Below, in pieces: positions 1-5,730 of a stretch of DNA of 8,405 bases. Position numbers and translations under genes: made by a program. Source of the DNA: Candidatus Aegiribacteria sp. (lineage in GTDB: Bacteria > Fermentibacterota > Fermentibacteria > Fermentibacterales > JCC-6); NCBI GenBank assembly GCA_030640155.1, contig DAOWJX010000335.1:1-8405 (forward strand), given 5' to 3'. The notes beneath the pieces were generated by a model that had not been told where the DNA came from, searched no databases, and saw only the letters and a program-made list of their open reading frames with translations. Within the stretch, counting starts at the first letter, position 1, and every line of letters begins with the position of its first letter.

Positions 1-569
1 AGGATTACAGGTCCGTTGCTGGGGAAGCGGTTTTCTACGGACCCAAGATAGATATTAAGATGAAAGATGCGCTTGGAAGATACTGGCAGGGTCCTACAAT
101 CCAGTTTGACTTTAATATTCCTGATCGCTTCAATCTCACTTATGTGGGAAATGATGGACAGGAACACAAGGTATATATGGTTCATAGGGCTTTATTCGGC
201 TCCGTTGAAAGATTTATTGGTAATTTAATTGAACATTACGCAGGCAACCTTCCGGGCTGGCTTGCTCCCGTTCAGATTGTTATCTTACCTATTACGTCAG
301 ATCAGCATGAGAAGGCCGCAGAAATCGCGGATGTACTTGAGACCGCAGGCCTTCGCTGCAGAATTGACAGTAGAAGCGAAACGATAGGTTATCGCATCAG
401 AGATGCAGAAACCAGCAAGGTTCCATTCATGTTTATTATCGGTGAACGTGAAATGGAATCAGACAGGGTTGCTCTGCGCATTCACGGTGAAGGTGACAGA
501 GGAACCATGGAATTGGGCGAAGCGTTGGATATGGTGTTGACTGGATGCAAACGACCTGAACTGCCCTGA
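1..569 (+). CDS. thrS: Threonyl-tRNA synthetase, C-terminal part (5' truncated by window edge)
   Basis: This is the last 188 codons of a class II threonyl-tRNA synthetase, which charges tRNA-Thr with threonine in the cytoplasm. The reading frame is open from position 3, so the gene enters from outside the window; the first internal ATG at 60 is not the start. The fragment begins in the catalytic core (GEAVFYGPKID, then KDALGRYWQGPTIQ) and reaches motif 3 at HRALFGSVERFIG. By comparison with E. coli ThrRS, the His of HRAL (codon 183-185) matches zinc ligand His511 and the Arg of VERF matches motif 3 Arg520. From about WLAPVQIVILP onward comes the anticodon-binding domain, with RIDSRSETIGYRIRDAE and KVPFMFIIGEREMES. 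The family is roughly 640 residues, so about two thirds lies upstream. The stop is 16 nt before the ATT start of infC, the usual thrS-infC arrangement. Confidence 0.97.
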   Translation, partial: DYRSVAGEAVFYGPKIDIKMKDALGRYWQGPTIQFDFNIPDRFNLTYVGNDGQEHKVYMVHRALFGSVERFIGNLIEHYAGNLPGWLAPVQIVILPITSDQHEKAAEIADVLETAGLRCRIDSRSETIGYRIRDAETSKVPFMFIIGEREMESDRVALRIHGEGDRGTMELGEALDMVLTGCKRPELP

Positions 570-571
570 AC

Positions 572-588
572 AAGGAGGTACGTCTATT
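572..588 (+). promoter_or_regulatory. infC ribosome-binding site with AUU start codon
   Basis: A strong Shine-Dalgarno, AAGGAGGT (572-579), lies just downstream of the thrS stop. GGAGG ends at 578 and the ATT at 586-588 follows after 7 nt, an ideal spacing. The first GTG in this frame (610) is more than 30 nt from this site and has no good Shine-Dalgarno of its own. AUU is the well-known start codon of infC in E. coli and several other bacteria. There IF-3 represses its own translation because it discriminates against non-canonical starts. The site is seen directly; autoregulation here is inferred from the family. Confidence 0.85.
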
Positions 589-1110
589 AGCAATAAGGAA
601 CAGATAAGGGTGAATGGAGAGATTCGAAGCCCTCGAGTAAGAGTACTCGATGAAAATGGAGATCATGTCGGTACACTGAGCATTCAGGAAGCACTTGATA
701 TGGCCGCGGAAGCCGGCTTGGATCTTGTTGAGATTTCACCGGGGGCAGACCCGCCTGTAGTCAGCATAGTCGATTACGGGAAGTTCCGCTATCGCATGAA
801 TAGAAAAGAAAGAGAAGCAAGGAAAAAACAGAATACCGGAGGTCTGAAGGAAGTTAAATTCAGACCAAACACTGAAGAGCACGATTATAATTTCAAGATG
901 AAACACGCACGTGAATTTCTGGAATCCAGACATAAGGTAAAGGCCACAGTGGTGTTTCGCGGACGTCAGCTCTCCTATAAGGAGCAGGGTTATGAACTTC
1001 TCGATCGACTGGCTGAAGATCTGAATGATCTTGGCCGTATAGAGAGGAAACCCGCCATGGAGGGGCGACAGATGACGATGATTATTTCTCCTCTGAAGGA
1101 GAGGAATTAA
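586..1110 (+). CDS. infC: Translation initiation factor IF-3 (ATT start)
   Basis: IF-3 binds the 30S subunit, prevents premature 50S joining and checks start-codon/initiator-tRNA pairing. Starting at ATT 586 gives 174 residues, the normal family length, and an N-terminus MSNKEQIRVNGEIRSPRVRV that matches the usual leader before the conserved INGEIR element. Starting at GTG 610 would give 166 residues and cut this leader. The N domain covers about residues 1-75 with EALDMAAEAGLDLVEISP and DYGKF. A basic linker (RKEREARKKQ) follows, then the C domain with LKEVKFRPNTEEHDYNFK, KATVVFRGRQ and a terminal EGRQMTMIISPLKERN. One oddity is the segment normally written PPVCRIMDYGKF, which here reads PPVVSIVDYGKF, so the usual Cys-Arg is Val-Ser (residues 59-60). 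It lies between thrS and rpmI, and control is probably translational through the AUU start. Confidence 0.95.
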   Translation: MSNKEQIRVNGEIRSPRVRVLDENGDHVGTLSIQEALDMAAEAGLDLVEISPGADPPVVSIVDYGKFRYRMNRKEREARKKQNTGGLKEVKFRPNTEEHDYNFKMKHAREFLESRHKVKATVVFRGRQLSYKEQGYELLDRLAEDLNDLGRIERKPAMEGRQMTMIISPLKERN

Positions 1111-1122
1111 CGGGGAGTCGAA

Positions 1123-1314
1123 ATGCCAAAGATGAAAACCCATAAAGGAGCCGCAAGAAGGTTCCGAAAAACGGCGAAAGGCAAGTTCAAAACAACTAGC
1201 CCGTATGCCGATCATATTAAAACTAAGAAGAGCGCTAAGCGGAAGAGGAATTTGCGTAAAGACGGTATTGCATCCAAACCTGATACCAAGCGTCTTAGAA
1301 AACTTCTGCCTTAG
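1123..1314 (+). CDS. rpmI: 50S ribosomal protein L35
   Basis: This 63-residue, strongly basic protein is bL35, a small component of the large ribosomal subunit. It begins with the family hallmark MPKMKTHKGAARRF. It continues with the Lys/Arg-rich HIKTKKSAKRKRNLRK block and ends in the characteristic KRLRKLLP, so it is full length. The ATG at 1123 is preceded by GGGGAG (1112-1117) at 5 nt. The gene starts 12 nt after the infC stop and ends 18 nt before rplT, the standard infC-rpmI-rplT order. In E. coli and B. subtilis, L20 controls this cluster through a structured leader. The gaps here are too short for such a structure unless it lies inside coding sequence, so I do not claim one. Confidence 0.97.
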   Translation: MPKMKTHKGAARRFRKTAKGKFKTTSPYADHIKTKKSAKRKRNLRKDGIASKPDTKRLRKLLP

Positions 1315-1332
1315 CAATCACGGAGAGAGAAA

Positions 1333-1686
1333 ATGAGCAGAGTTAAAAGTGCTGTGGTACGAAAGAAACGTCACAAGAAAAGACTTCAGGCAGCTAAGGG
1401 ATACTTTGGCGGAAGAAGAAAACTGTATACTGTTGCTAATGAAGCCAGGAAGAAGGCTCTGGAGTATCAGTACCGTGACCGAAGAAACAAAAAACGTGAT
1501 TTCCGGGCACTCTGGATAACCCGCATAAATGCTGCTTCGCGTGAACATGACATCACCTATAGCAAATTCATAGCTGGTATCAACGGAGCGGGTATTAAGC
1601 TTGATAGAAAAATACTTGCGGATCTGGCTGTACGAAACCCGGAAGCATTTGCGAAGGTTGTAGAAGTAGCCAAAGCCGCTCTTTAA
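1333..1686 (+). CDS. rplT: 50S ribosomal protein L20
   Basis: This 117-residue protein is bL20, which binds 23S rRNA early in 50S assembly and in some bacteria represses its own operon. The start MSRVKSAVVRKKRHKK, the AAKGYFG segment, YRDRRNKKRDFRALWITRINAA and the C-terminal LDRKILADLAVRNPEAF are all family landmarks, and the length is standard (117-119). The basic N-terminal extension threads into the ribosome; the globular C-terminal part (about residues 60-117) is the portion known to bind operator RNA in E. coli. The ATG at 1333 has GGAGAG (1322-1327) 5 nt upstream. In many bacteria pheS and pheT follow rplT; here a small coiled-coil gene begins 17 nt later. Confidence 0.97.
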   Translation: MSRVKSAVVRKKRHKKRLQAAKGYFGGRRKLYTVANEARKKALEYQYRDRRNKKRDFRALWITRINAASREHDITYSKFIAGINGAGIKLDRKILADLAVRNPEAFAKVVEVAKAAL

Positions 1687-1703
1687 TTGTTAGGGGATGA
1701 TAC

Positions 1704-1988
1704 GTGTCCCAATCGGAAGATCTCGAGAGGTTGACCGAAGCGATAAATAGACTGATAGTCAGGGTGAGGTCATTACAGACTCAACGTGACGAATTATCCG
1801 TACAGGTCAATGACCTTGAGTCCAGGCTTGAGAACAGTGTGGACACGAAGGATTCTGATGGTTACAATATACTCAGGATTCATAGCGCAAGACTTCTGCG
1901 AGAAAGGCAGGAGATCAGGCGCAGGCTCTCAGGTGTGCTGGGTAAGCTGGAAAGCATTGAATTACAAGCAAATAAGTTAGAGGTATAA
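1704..1988 (+). CDS. Small coiled-coil protein, ZapB-like by position
   Basis: This 94-residue acidic/basic helical protein has no signal peptide, membrane segment or cysteine. Two stretches show regularly spaced Leu/Ile/Val as in coiled coils: about residues 7-42 (DLERLTEAINRLI, RVRSLQTQRDELSVQVNDLE) and about 63-93 (LLRERQEIRRRLSGVL, then LGKLESIELQANKLEV). A polar linker with VDTKDSDGYN separates them, which suggests a helical hairpin or dimer. The GTG start at 1704 is almost forced, because an in-frame TGA lies at 1698-1700; AGGGGA (1692-1697) sits 6 nt upstream. Its TAA shares one base with the ATG of zapA, so the two are probably translationally coupled. In several deltaproteobacteria-type genomes a short coiled-coil ZapB gene precedes zapA, and a role in organising the FtsZ ring is inferred on that basis. 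Sequence similarity alone is too low to be sure. Confidence 0.8.
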   Translation: MSQSEDLERLTEAINRLIVRVRSLQTQRDELSVQVNDLESRLENSVDTKDSDGYNILRIHSARLLRERQEIRRRLSGVLGKLESIELQANKLEV

Positions 1989-2383
1989 TGAGCAACCGGA
2001 TGGAGGTAACCCGCGTTAATATTTTCGGGCGGGAATACACAATCCGTGGAGCCGGTTCACCTTCCTATATCGCAGAAATTGCTCATTACGTTGATATGAA
2101 AATGCGGCAGATGACTGATAGCGCCACTCTGGCTTCCACAGCCAAGGTGGCGATTTTTGCTGCACTCAATATAGCCGATGAACTTTTTCAGAAGAGAGAT
2201 CAATACGGAGAAATGGAAGAGAGCAACAGCAATGAACTGACCAGGCTTGCCGATCGTATAGAACAGGTACTTGCTGAGTCATCTCATCCTTCCGTATCCT
2301 CCTCCTCTGTTGCTTCAGGCTCTTCATCTTCAGCGGAAACCCCCGTTCTCCAGCAGAACAGCACATCCAGTCTATCGCAGTAA
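1988..2383 (+). CDS. zapA: Cell division protein ZapA, with Ser-rich C-terminal tail
   Basis: ZapA is a cytoplasmic protein that bundles FtsZ filaments and stabilises the division ring. The N-terminal globular domain (about residues 5-65) is clear: VTRVNIFGREYTIRG, then PSYIAEIAHYVDMKMRQM and the helix AKVAIFAALNIADELFQ. A coiled-coil helix follows (about 65-97, EMEESNSNELTRLADRIEQVL). The family usually ends near residue 100. Here a low-complexity tail of about 34 residues follows, rich in Ser with few charges (SSHPSVSSSSVASGSSSS), and is unlikely to fold. The ATG at 1988 overlaps the stop of the upstream coiled-coil gene and has AGAGGT (1979-1984) 3 nt before it; a second ATG at 2000 is possible. 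The TAA stop (2381-2383) lies inside a stable inverted repeat. The next gene is 152 nt away, the only real gap in the window. Confidence 0.9.
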   Translation: MSNRMEVTRVNIFGREYTIRGAGSPSYIAEIAHYVDMKMRQMTDSATLASTAKVAIFAALNIADELFQKRDQYGEMEESNSNELTRLADRIEQVLAESSHPSVSSSSVASGSSSSAETPVLQQNSTSSLSQ

Positions 2384-2405
2384 ATTCCAATACTTGTTGC
2401 GATAG
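2372..2405 (+). repeat. Hairpin-forming inverted repeat spanning the zapA stop codon
   Basis: CTATCGCA (2372-2379) is perfectly complementary to TGCGATAG (2398-2405). The pairing continues inward through G2380-T2397, T2381-G2396, A2382-T2395 and A2383-T2394. This gives a 12-bp stem (10 Watson-Crick, 2 G-U) with a 10-nt loop. The TAA stop of zapA is in the 5' arm. The stem is followed by GTACGTTTAAGAATAC (from 2405), which is not a U-tract, so it does not look like a standard intrinsic terminator. It could be a 3'-end stabiliser, a processing site between zapA and rny, or a helper hairpin for the structured region that follows. Confidence 0.6.
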
Positions 2406-2535
2406 TACGTTTAAGAATACGGAAAGGATGTGCCGACACTCTGCGCAGGGGTGATTTCGGTTCCGGTCATTGTTCAGGGCTGCATCCTGCACCGTTTTAC
2501 ATAAATGCAAACCTGCGCCTGAACAGGAGCTTACC
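2384..2535 (+). ncRNA. Structured zapA-rny intergenic region; candidate 6S RNA or rny leader
   Basis: This 152-nt gap holds no plausible ORF but folds by hand into an interrupted rod on the + strand. CGTTTA (2408-2413) pairs with TAAATG (2502-2507), ACGG (2419-2422) with CCGT (2492-2495), and AGGATGTG (2425-2432) with TGCATCCT (2481-2488). The tip is a hairpin, CCGA (2433-2436) with TCGG (2457-2460) enclosing CACTCT (2437-2442) with GGGGTG (2448-2453). Positions 2461-2480 stay unpaired as a large 3' bulge. Alternative pairings exist: GCGCAGG (2443-2449) with CCTGCGC (2512-2518), and TGTTCAGG (2471-2478) with CCTGAACA (2518-2525), the latter touching the rny Shine-Dalgarno. 6S RNA is often encoded directly downstream of zapA (ssrS in E. 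coli), which makes it a candidate. The rod is shorter than the usual 160-200 nt and I do not recognise 6S consensus bases. A regulatory leader of rny is the main alternative. No clear promoter was found. Confidence 0.3.
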
Positions 2536-4086
2536 ATGAACATAGCGATACCTGCGTTCATCGCTGCCGTTACATTTGCACTCGGCTTTATTCTTCATAA
2601 GTTGCTTATATCCAGAGAGATAAAAGGTTCAGAAGCAGAAGCTGACAGGATAATAACCGACGCAAAGCGTGAAGGTGAAGCACTGAAGCGTGAAGCTCTT
2701 CTGGAAGGTCGCGACAAAATCTCCAGAGAGAGAGTCAATGCTCTGGAGGAATATCAGGAGAAGAGAATCAATCTTGATCGAAAAGAAAGCCAGATTTCAG
2801 GTGAAACGGAGCGACTGGGAATTCTCAGGGAAAAATTCGAGGATTCACAGAAAGCTCTGAAGAAGCGCGAAACAGGTCTGTCAGAAACAGAGCAATCTCT
2901 CAATGCAAAGCATCAAAGAGTGACCAGGCTTATGGACGAGCAGAACAAACTGCTTGAGAAGATTGCTAATCTTTCAAGGGAAGAAGCCCGAAAGCTCATG
3001 CTTTCCAATCTGGAGGAAGAGCTTCATCATGAAGCTGGAAGGTTGACGCGCAAGATACTGGAAGCCGCTGAGAACAAGGCAGAAGAAGAAGCGTTGAAAA
3101 TACTGTCTACTTCAATTCAGAGATGTGCAGCGGATTTTGTTGTTGAAAACTGTGTTTCAGTTGTGAACCTGCCGAGTGATGACATGAAAGGTCGGATTAT
3201 CGGAAGGGAAGGGAGAAATATCAGAGCTTTCGAGGCTGTGACGAACGTGGATGTTATCATTGATGATACCCCCGAAGCAGTAGTTATTTCCTGTTTTGAT
3301 CCTGTGAGAAGAGAAGTAGCGAGAATAGCTCTGGAGAAACTTCTGGAAGATGGAAGAATACATCCTGGGAGAATTGAATCAGTCGTTGCCAAAGTGTCCT
3401 CAGAGATGGAGAAAAAGATCAGGAAACTGGGAAATCAACTTGCTCTTGACGCAAATGTTTCAGGTCTTCATCAACAGCTGATCAGGCATCTGGGTAGATT
3501 GCGGTATAGAACCAGTTACGGTCAGAATATGTACCAGCATTCACTTGAAACAGCTAATATCTGTGGACTGCTTGCGTCAGAGCTCAAACTGGATCCGGTT
3601 ATCGCAAGGCGCATCGGTCTTCTTCATGACATTGGTAAAGCGACTGATCAGGATATAGAAGGTTCACATGCTGCTGTAGGTATGGAGCTGGCTCAGCGAT
3701 ATGAGGAATCGCCTGTCGTGTGTAACGCTATTGGTGCTCATCATGAGGAGATTGAGTGTAATTCGTTGTATGCGATTTTGATTCAGGCTGCTGATGCGGT
3801 CAGTTCGGCCCGTCCCGGAGCCAGGAGGGAAACGCTTGAGCTTTACGTTAGAAGACTTCATAAGCTTGAATCAATCGCCGATTCATTCGATGGAGTCAGG
3901 AAATCATACGCAATTCAGGCTGGAAGAGAACTGAGAATCGCGGTAAAACCTGAACAGATTGACGATGATTCAGCCGCAGAACTCGCACGGATAGTAGCTA
4001 GAAAAATAGAAAGTGACATGGAATATCCCGGCCAGATAAAGGTTACTGTGATCCGTGAAACCAGGGCTTCTGAGACGGCTCGATAA
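2536..4086 (+). CDS. rny: Ribonuclease Y
   Basis: RNase Y is a membrane-anchored endoribonuclease that starts bulk mRNA decay and processes some operon transcripts in bacteria that rely on it rather than RNase E. The 516 residues match the family (about 515-520). A single N-terminal membrane helix (about 3-24, IAIPAFIAAVTFALGFILHK) is followed by a long charged coiled coil (about 30-190). The KH RNA-binding domain has GRIIGREGRN, with its GxxG loop at residues 223-226. The HD phosphohydrolase domain has catalytic His364-Asp365 in LLHDIGK. The C-terminus carries the conserved SYAIQAGRELRIAVKP and YPGQIKVTVIRETRA. The start is ATG 2536, with AGGAG (2525-2529) 6 nt upstream; extending to the TTG at 2470 would put a non-family segment before the membrane helix. 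The ymdB homologue follows after one base, a partnership conserved in many bacteria. Confidence 0.97.
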   Translation: MNIAIPAFIAAVTFALGFILHKLLISREIKGSEAEADRIITDAKREGEALKREALLEGRDKISRERVNALEEYQEKRINLDRKESQISGETERLGILREKFEDSQKALKKRETGLSETEQSLNAKHQRVTRLMDEQNKLLEKIANLSREEARKLMLSNLEEELHHEAGRLTRKILEAAENKAEEEALKILSTSIQRCAADFVVENCVSVVNLPSDDMKGRIIGREGRNIRAFEAVTNVDVIIDDTPEAVVISCFDPVRREVARIALEKLLEDGRIHPGRIESVVAKVSSEMEKKIRKLGNQLALDANVSGLHQQLIRHLGRLRYRTSYGQNMYQHSLETANICGLLASELKLDPVIARRIGLLHDIGKATDQDIEGSHAAVGMELAQRYEESPVVCNAIGAHHEEIECNSLYAILIQAADAVSSARPGARRETLELYVRRLHKLESIADSFDGVRKSYAIQAGRELRIAVKPEQIDDDSAAELARIVARKIESDMEYPGQIKVTVIRETRASETAR

Positions 4087-4087
4087 A

Positions 4088-4849
4088 GTGAAGATACTAT
4101 TACTCGGAGATGTGATCGGAAGACCGGGACGAGAAGCGCTCATATCGTATCTGAAAGACAGGGATTATGATTTCGTCGTTGCTAACGGTGAAAACGCGGC
4201 TGGAGGTTTTGGTTTAACCAAAGGCACCGCTGTTCAGCTTCTTGAAGCAGGAGTTGATGTCATTACATCAGGGAATCACATCTGGCAACACAAGGATGTC
4301 CTTGAATATATAGATGAAGTGAACTGCCCTGTATTGCGGCCCGCGAATTATCCTCCGGGGAATCCCGGCAAGGGTTATATTATTTTTCGTATTGAGGATG
4401 TGAGAATCCTGGTTATCAACCTGCAGGGCAGACTGTTTATGCCGATGGCTCTTGACTGTCCATTCAGGACTGTGGATACTATCATCAGAAATAATCCGGG
4501 TGATGTGATAATTGTTGACATGCATGCTGAAGCCACAAGTGAAAAACAGGCGCTGGCTAAACATCTGGACGGTAGAGCAACAATTGTCGCTGGCACACAC
4601 ACACATGTTCTTACCGCTGACGCAAGAATACTGCCTGGTGGAACAGCATGCATAACCGATCTTGGAATGTGCGGTTCCATGGATGGAGTAATTGGAATGG
4701 GCACGGAGGAAGCAAGGCTCAGATTTATCACAGGCAGACATATCAGGCTGAAAGTTGCTGAGGGCAACACTTATGTGAATGGTCTTGAAGTAGTGCTGGA
4801 CGATAAGTTGAATGTAGACGGATTGCGCACGATAAATGAGAGAATATGA
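4088..4849 (+). CDS. ymdB: YmdB-family metallophosphoesterase
   Basis: This 253-residue protein belongs to the YmdB/TIGR00282 family, dimetal phosphoesterases that hydrolyse 2',3'-cyclic nucleotides and affect RNase Y activity and biofilm or motility decisions in B. subtilis. Ligand-type residues lie in the expected order: Asp8 (LLLGDVIGRPGR), Glu35-Asn36 (NGENAAGG), Asn63-His64 (SGNHIW), His146 (VDMHAEATSEK), and His171 and His173 (GTHTHV). The conserved TDLGMCG segment follows. No signal peptide or membrane segment is visible, so it should be cytoplasmic. The GTG at 4088 gives the family N-terminus MKILLLGDVIG; the GTG at 4055 would add 11 residues inside rny. There is no strong Shine-Dalgarno and only one base separates it from the rny stop, so translational coupling is likely. 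Its last 14 nt overlap the next gene. The family is certain; the physiological substrate here is not. Confidence 0.93.
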   Translation: MKILLLGDVIGRPGREALISYLKDRDYDFVVANGENAAGGFGLTKGTAVQLLEAGVDVITSGNHIWQHKDVLEYIDEVNCPVLRPANYPPGNPGKGYIIFRIEDVRILVINLQGRLFMPMALDCPFRTVDTIIRNNPGDVIIVDMHAEATSEKQALAKHLDGRATIVAGTHTHVLTADARILPGGTACITDLGMCGSMDGVIGMGTEEARLRFITGRHIRLKVAEGNTYVNGLEVVLDDKLNVDGLRTINERI

Positions 4850-5726
4850 TTCTGTAAGGCTGAAAGACAGCCTTTCCAGTACAGCTTTATGGGTCGAGCA
4901 GGAACTTGATCAGATTTTCAGGAATCAGAAATCGATTTCCCGTCTTCCATTATTTGCAGCTTATTCTCTTGGATCCGGAGGGAAGCGTATAAGACCTTTC
5001 CTTGTAAGAGCTGCCTGCTGCGCAACCGGAGGTAATCCGGACAGAGCCCTGCACGCGGCTTGCGCTGTGGAGATGATTCACACTTATTCACTTATTCATG
5101 ATGATCTGCCCTCAATGGATAACGATGACCTCAGAAGAGGAAAACCGACACTTCACAAGACATGCGGAGAGAATCAGGCACTGCTTGCCGGCGATCTGCT
5201 GCTAGTTGAAGCATTCGGAGTGCTTCTCCGAACTCCTCTCGGTCCTGGAAGGGTTGCAGGAATGGTAAGGCTTCTGGCTTCTGCCGCTGGCCCTGGTTAT
5301 CTGGTCGGTGGTCAGTATATGGATATGTATCATCCTGCTGAAGCGGATATGGACTGGATCCGCCTGATGATAAAAGGGAAATCTGCTGCTCTTATAAGAG
5401 TCTCTCTGGAACTCGGAGCGCTGGCGGGTGGAGCAGATGATGAACTCATCAGTGAAGTCTCCATTGAAGGTGACCGACTGGGATATCTGTTTCAGCTTAC
5501 AGATGACATTCTGGACATCCACGGGAGTACGTCCGAGATGGGGAAGAAGGTTTCCAAGGATTCTGATCAAGGCAAGTGCAATCCCGTTACGAAGCTTGGT
5601 CTGGATGCTGCCATATCCGAAGCTGAAGAGCTTTCATATGATATTGCTGAGGCATTCTCAGGATTAAGCGGAAACTGGGAGAAGATCTCCTCGCTGGCTC
5701 TATATCTTCCGGACAGGAGGAAATAG
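4836..5726 (+). CDS. ispA: Short-chain polyprenyl diphosphate synthase (FPP synthase-like)
   Basis: This enzyme condenses IPP with allylic diphosphates, most likely to farnesyl diphosphate, feeding quinone and undecaprenyl-carrier synthesis in the cytoplasm. It has 296 residues, typical of bacterial IspA. The first aspartate-rich motif is DDLPSMDNDDLRRG (Asp89, Asp90, Asp95), with the two-residue insertion of bacterial-type FPP synthases. The second is DDILD (Asp223-Asp227) in FQLTDDILDIHG. The IPP-binding GGKRIRPFL (residues 49-57) is intact. Tyr sits five residues before the first motif (TYSLIHDD), which fits a short product; geranyl or geranylgeranyl diphosphate cannot be excluded. The ATG at 4836 overlaps the end of ymdB by 14 nt and has no clear Shine-Dalgarno, so coupled translation is likely. 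dxs follows after 4 nt, as in the xseB-ispA-dxs group of many bacteria, but no xse genes are present here. Confidence 0.93.
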   Translation: MREYDSVRLKDSLSSTALWVEQELDQIFRNQKSISRLPLFAAYSLGSGGKRIRPFLVRAACCATGGNPDRALHAACAVEMIHTYSLIHDDLPSMDNDDLRRGKPTLHKTCGENQALLAGDLLLVEAFGVLLRTPLGPGRVAGMVRLLASAAGPGYLVGGQYMDMYHPAEADMDWIRLMIKGKSAALIRVSLELGALAGGADDELISEVSIEGDRLGYLFQLTDDILDIHGSTSEMGKKVSKDSDQGKCNPVTKLGLDAAISEAEELSYDIAEAFSGLSGNWEKISSLALYLPDRRK

Positions 5727-5730
5727 GTTC

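Noticed and set aside
736..1317. Long minus-strand open frame opposite infC-rpmI (193 codons)
   Set aside because: It is antisense to two strongly conserved genes, is rich in Phe, Leu and Ser as antisense frames of Lys/Glu-rich genes are, and resembles no family I know.
1687..1703. L20-type autoregulatory leader near rpmI/rplT
   Set aside because: The gaps in the infC-rpmI-rplT-zapB stretch are 12-18 nt, too short for the known leader structures, and I could not identify one within coding sequence.
2398..2420. Rho-independent terminator after zapA
   Set aside because: The hairpin is good, but the downstream sequence GTACGTTTAAG has only three consecutive T residues.
2394..2422. Possible promoter (TTGTTG with an A/T-rich -10 about 17 nt later)
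   Set aside because: The -10 candidate (AATACG) is a poor match and the -35 candidate lies in the stop-codon hairpin; not enough to call.
2470..2535. Upstream extension of rny to TTG 2470 (22 extra residues)
   Set aside because: The extension would put an unrelated Cys-containing segment before the membrane helix, whereas ATG 2536 has a well-spaced AGGAG and gives the family length.
4055..4087. Upstream GTG start for ymdB
   Set aside because: It lies inside rny and adds 11 residues before the family N-terminus MKILLLGD; GTG 4088, one base after the rny stop, fits better.
4268..4770. Two overlapping minus-strand open frames opposite the ymdB homologue
   Set aside because: Both mirror the codons of a clear metallophosphoesterase gene and show no family motif or start signal.
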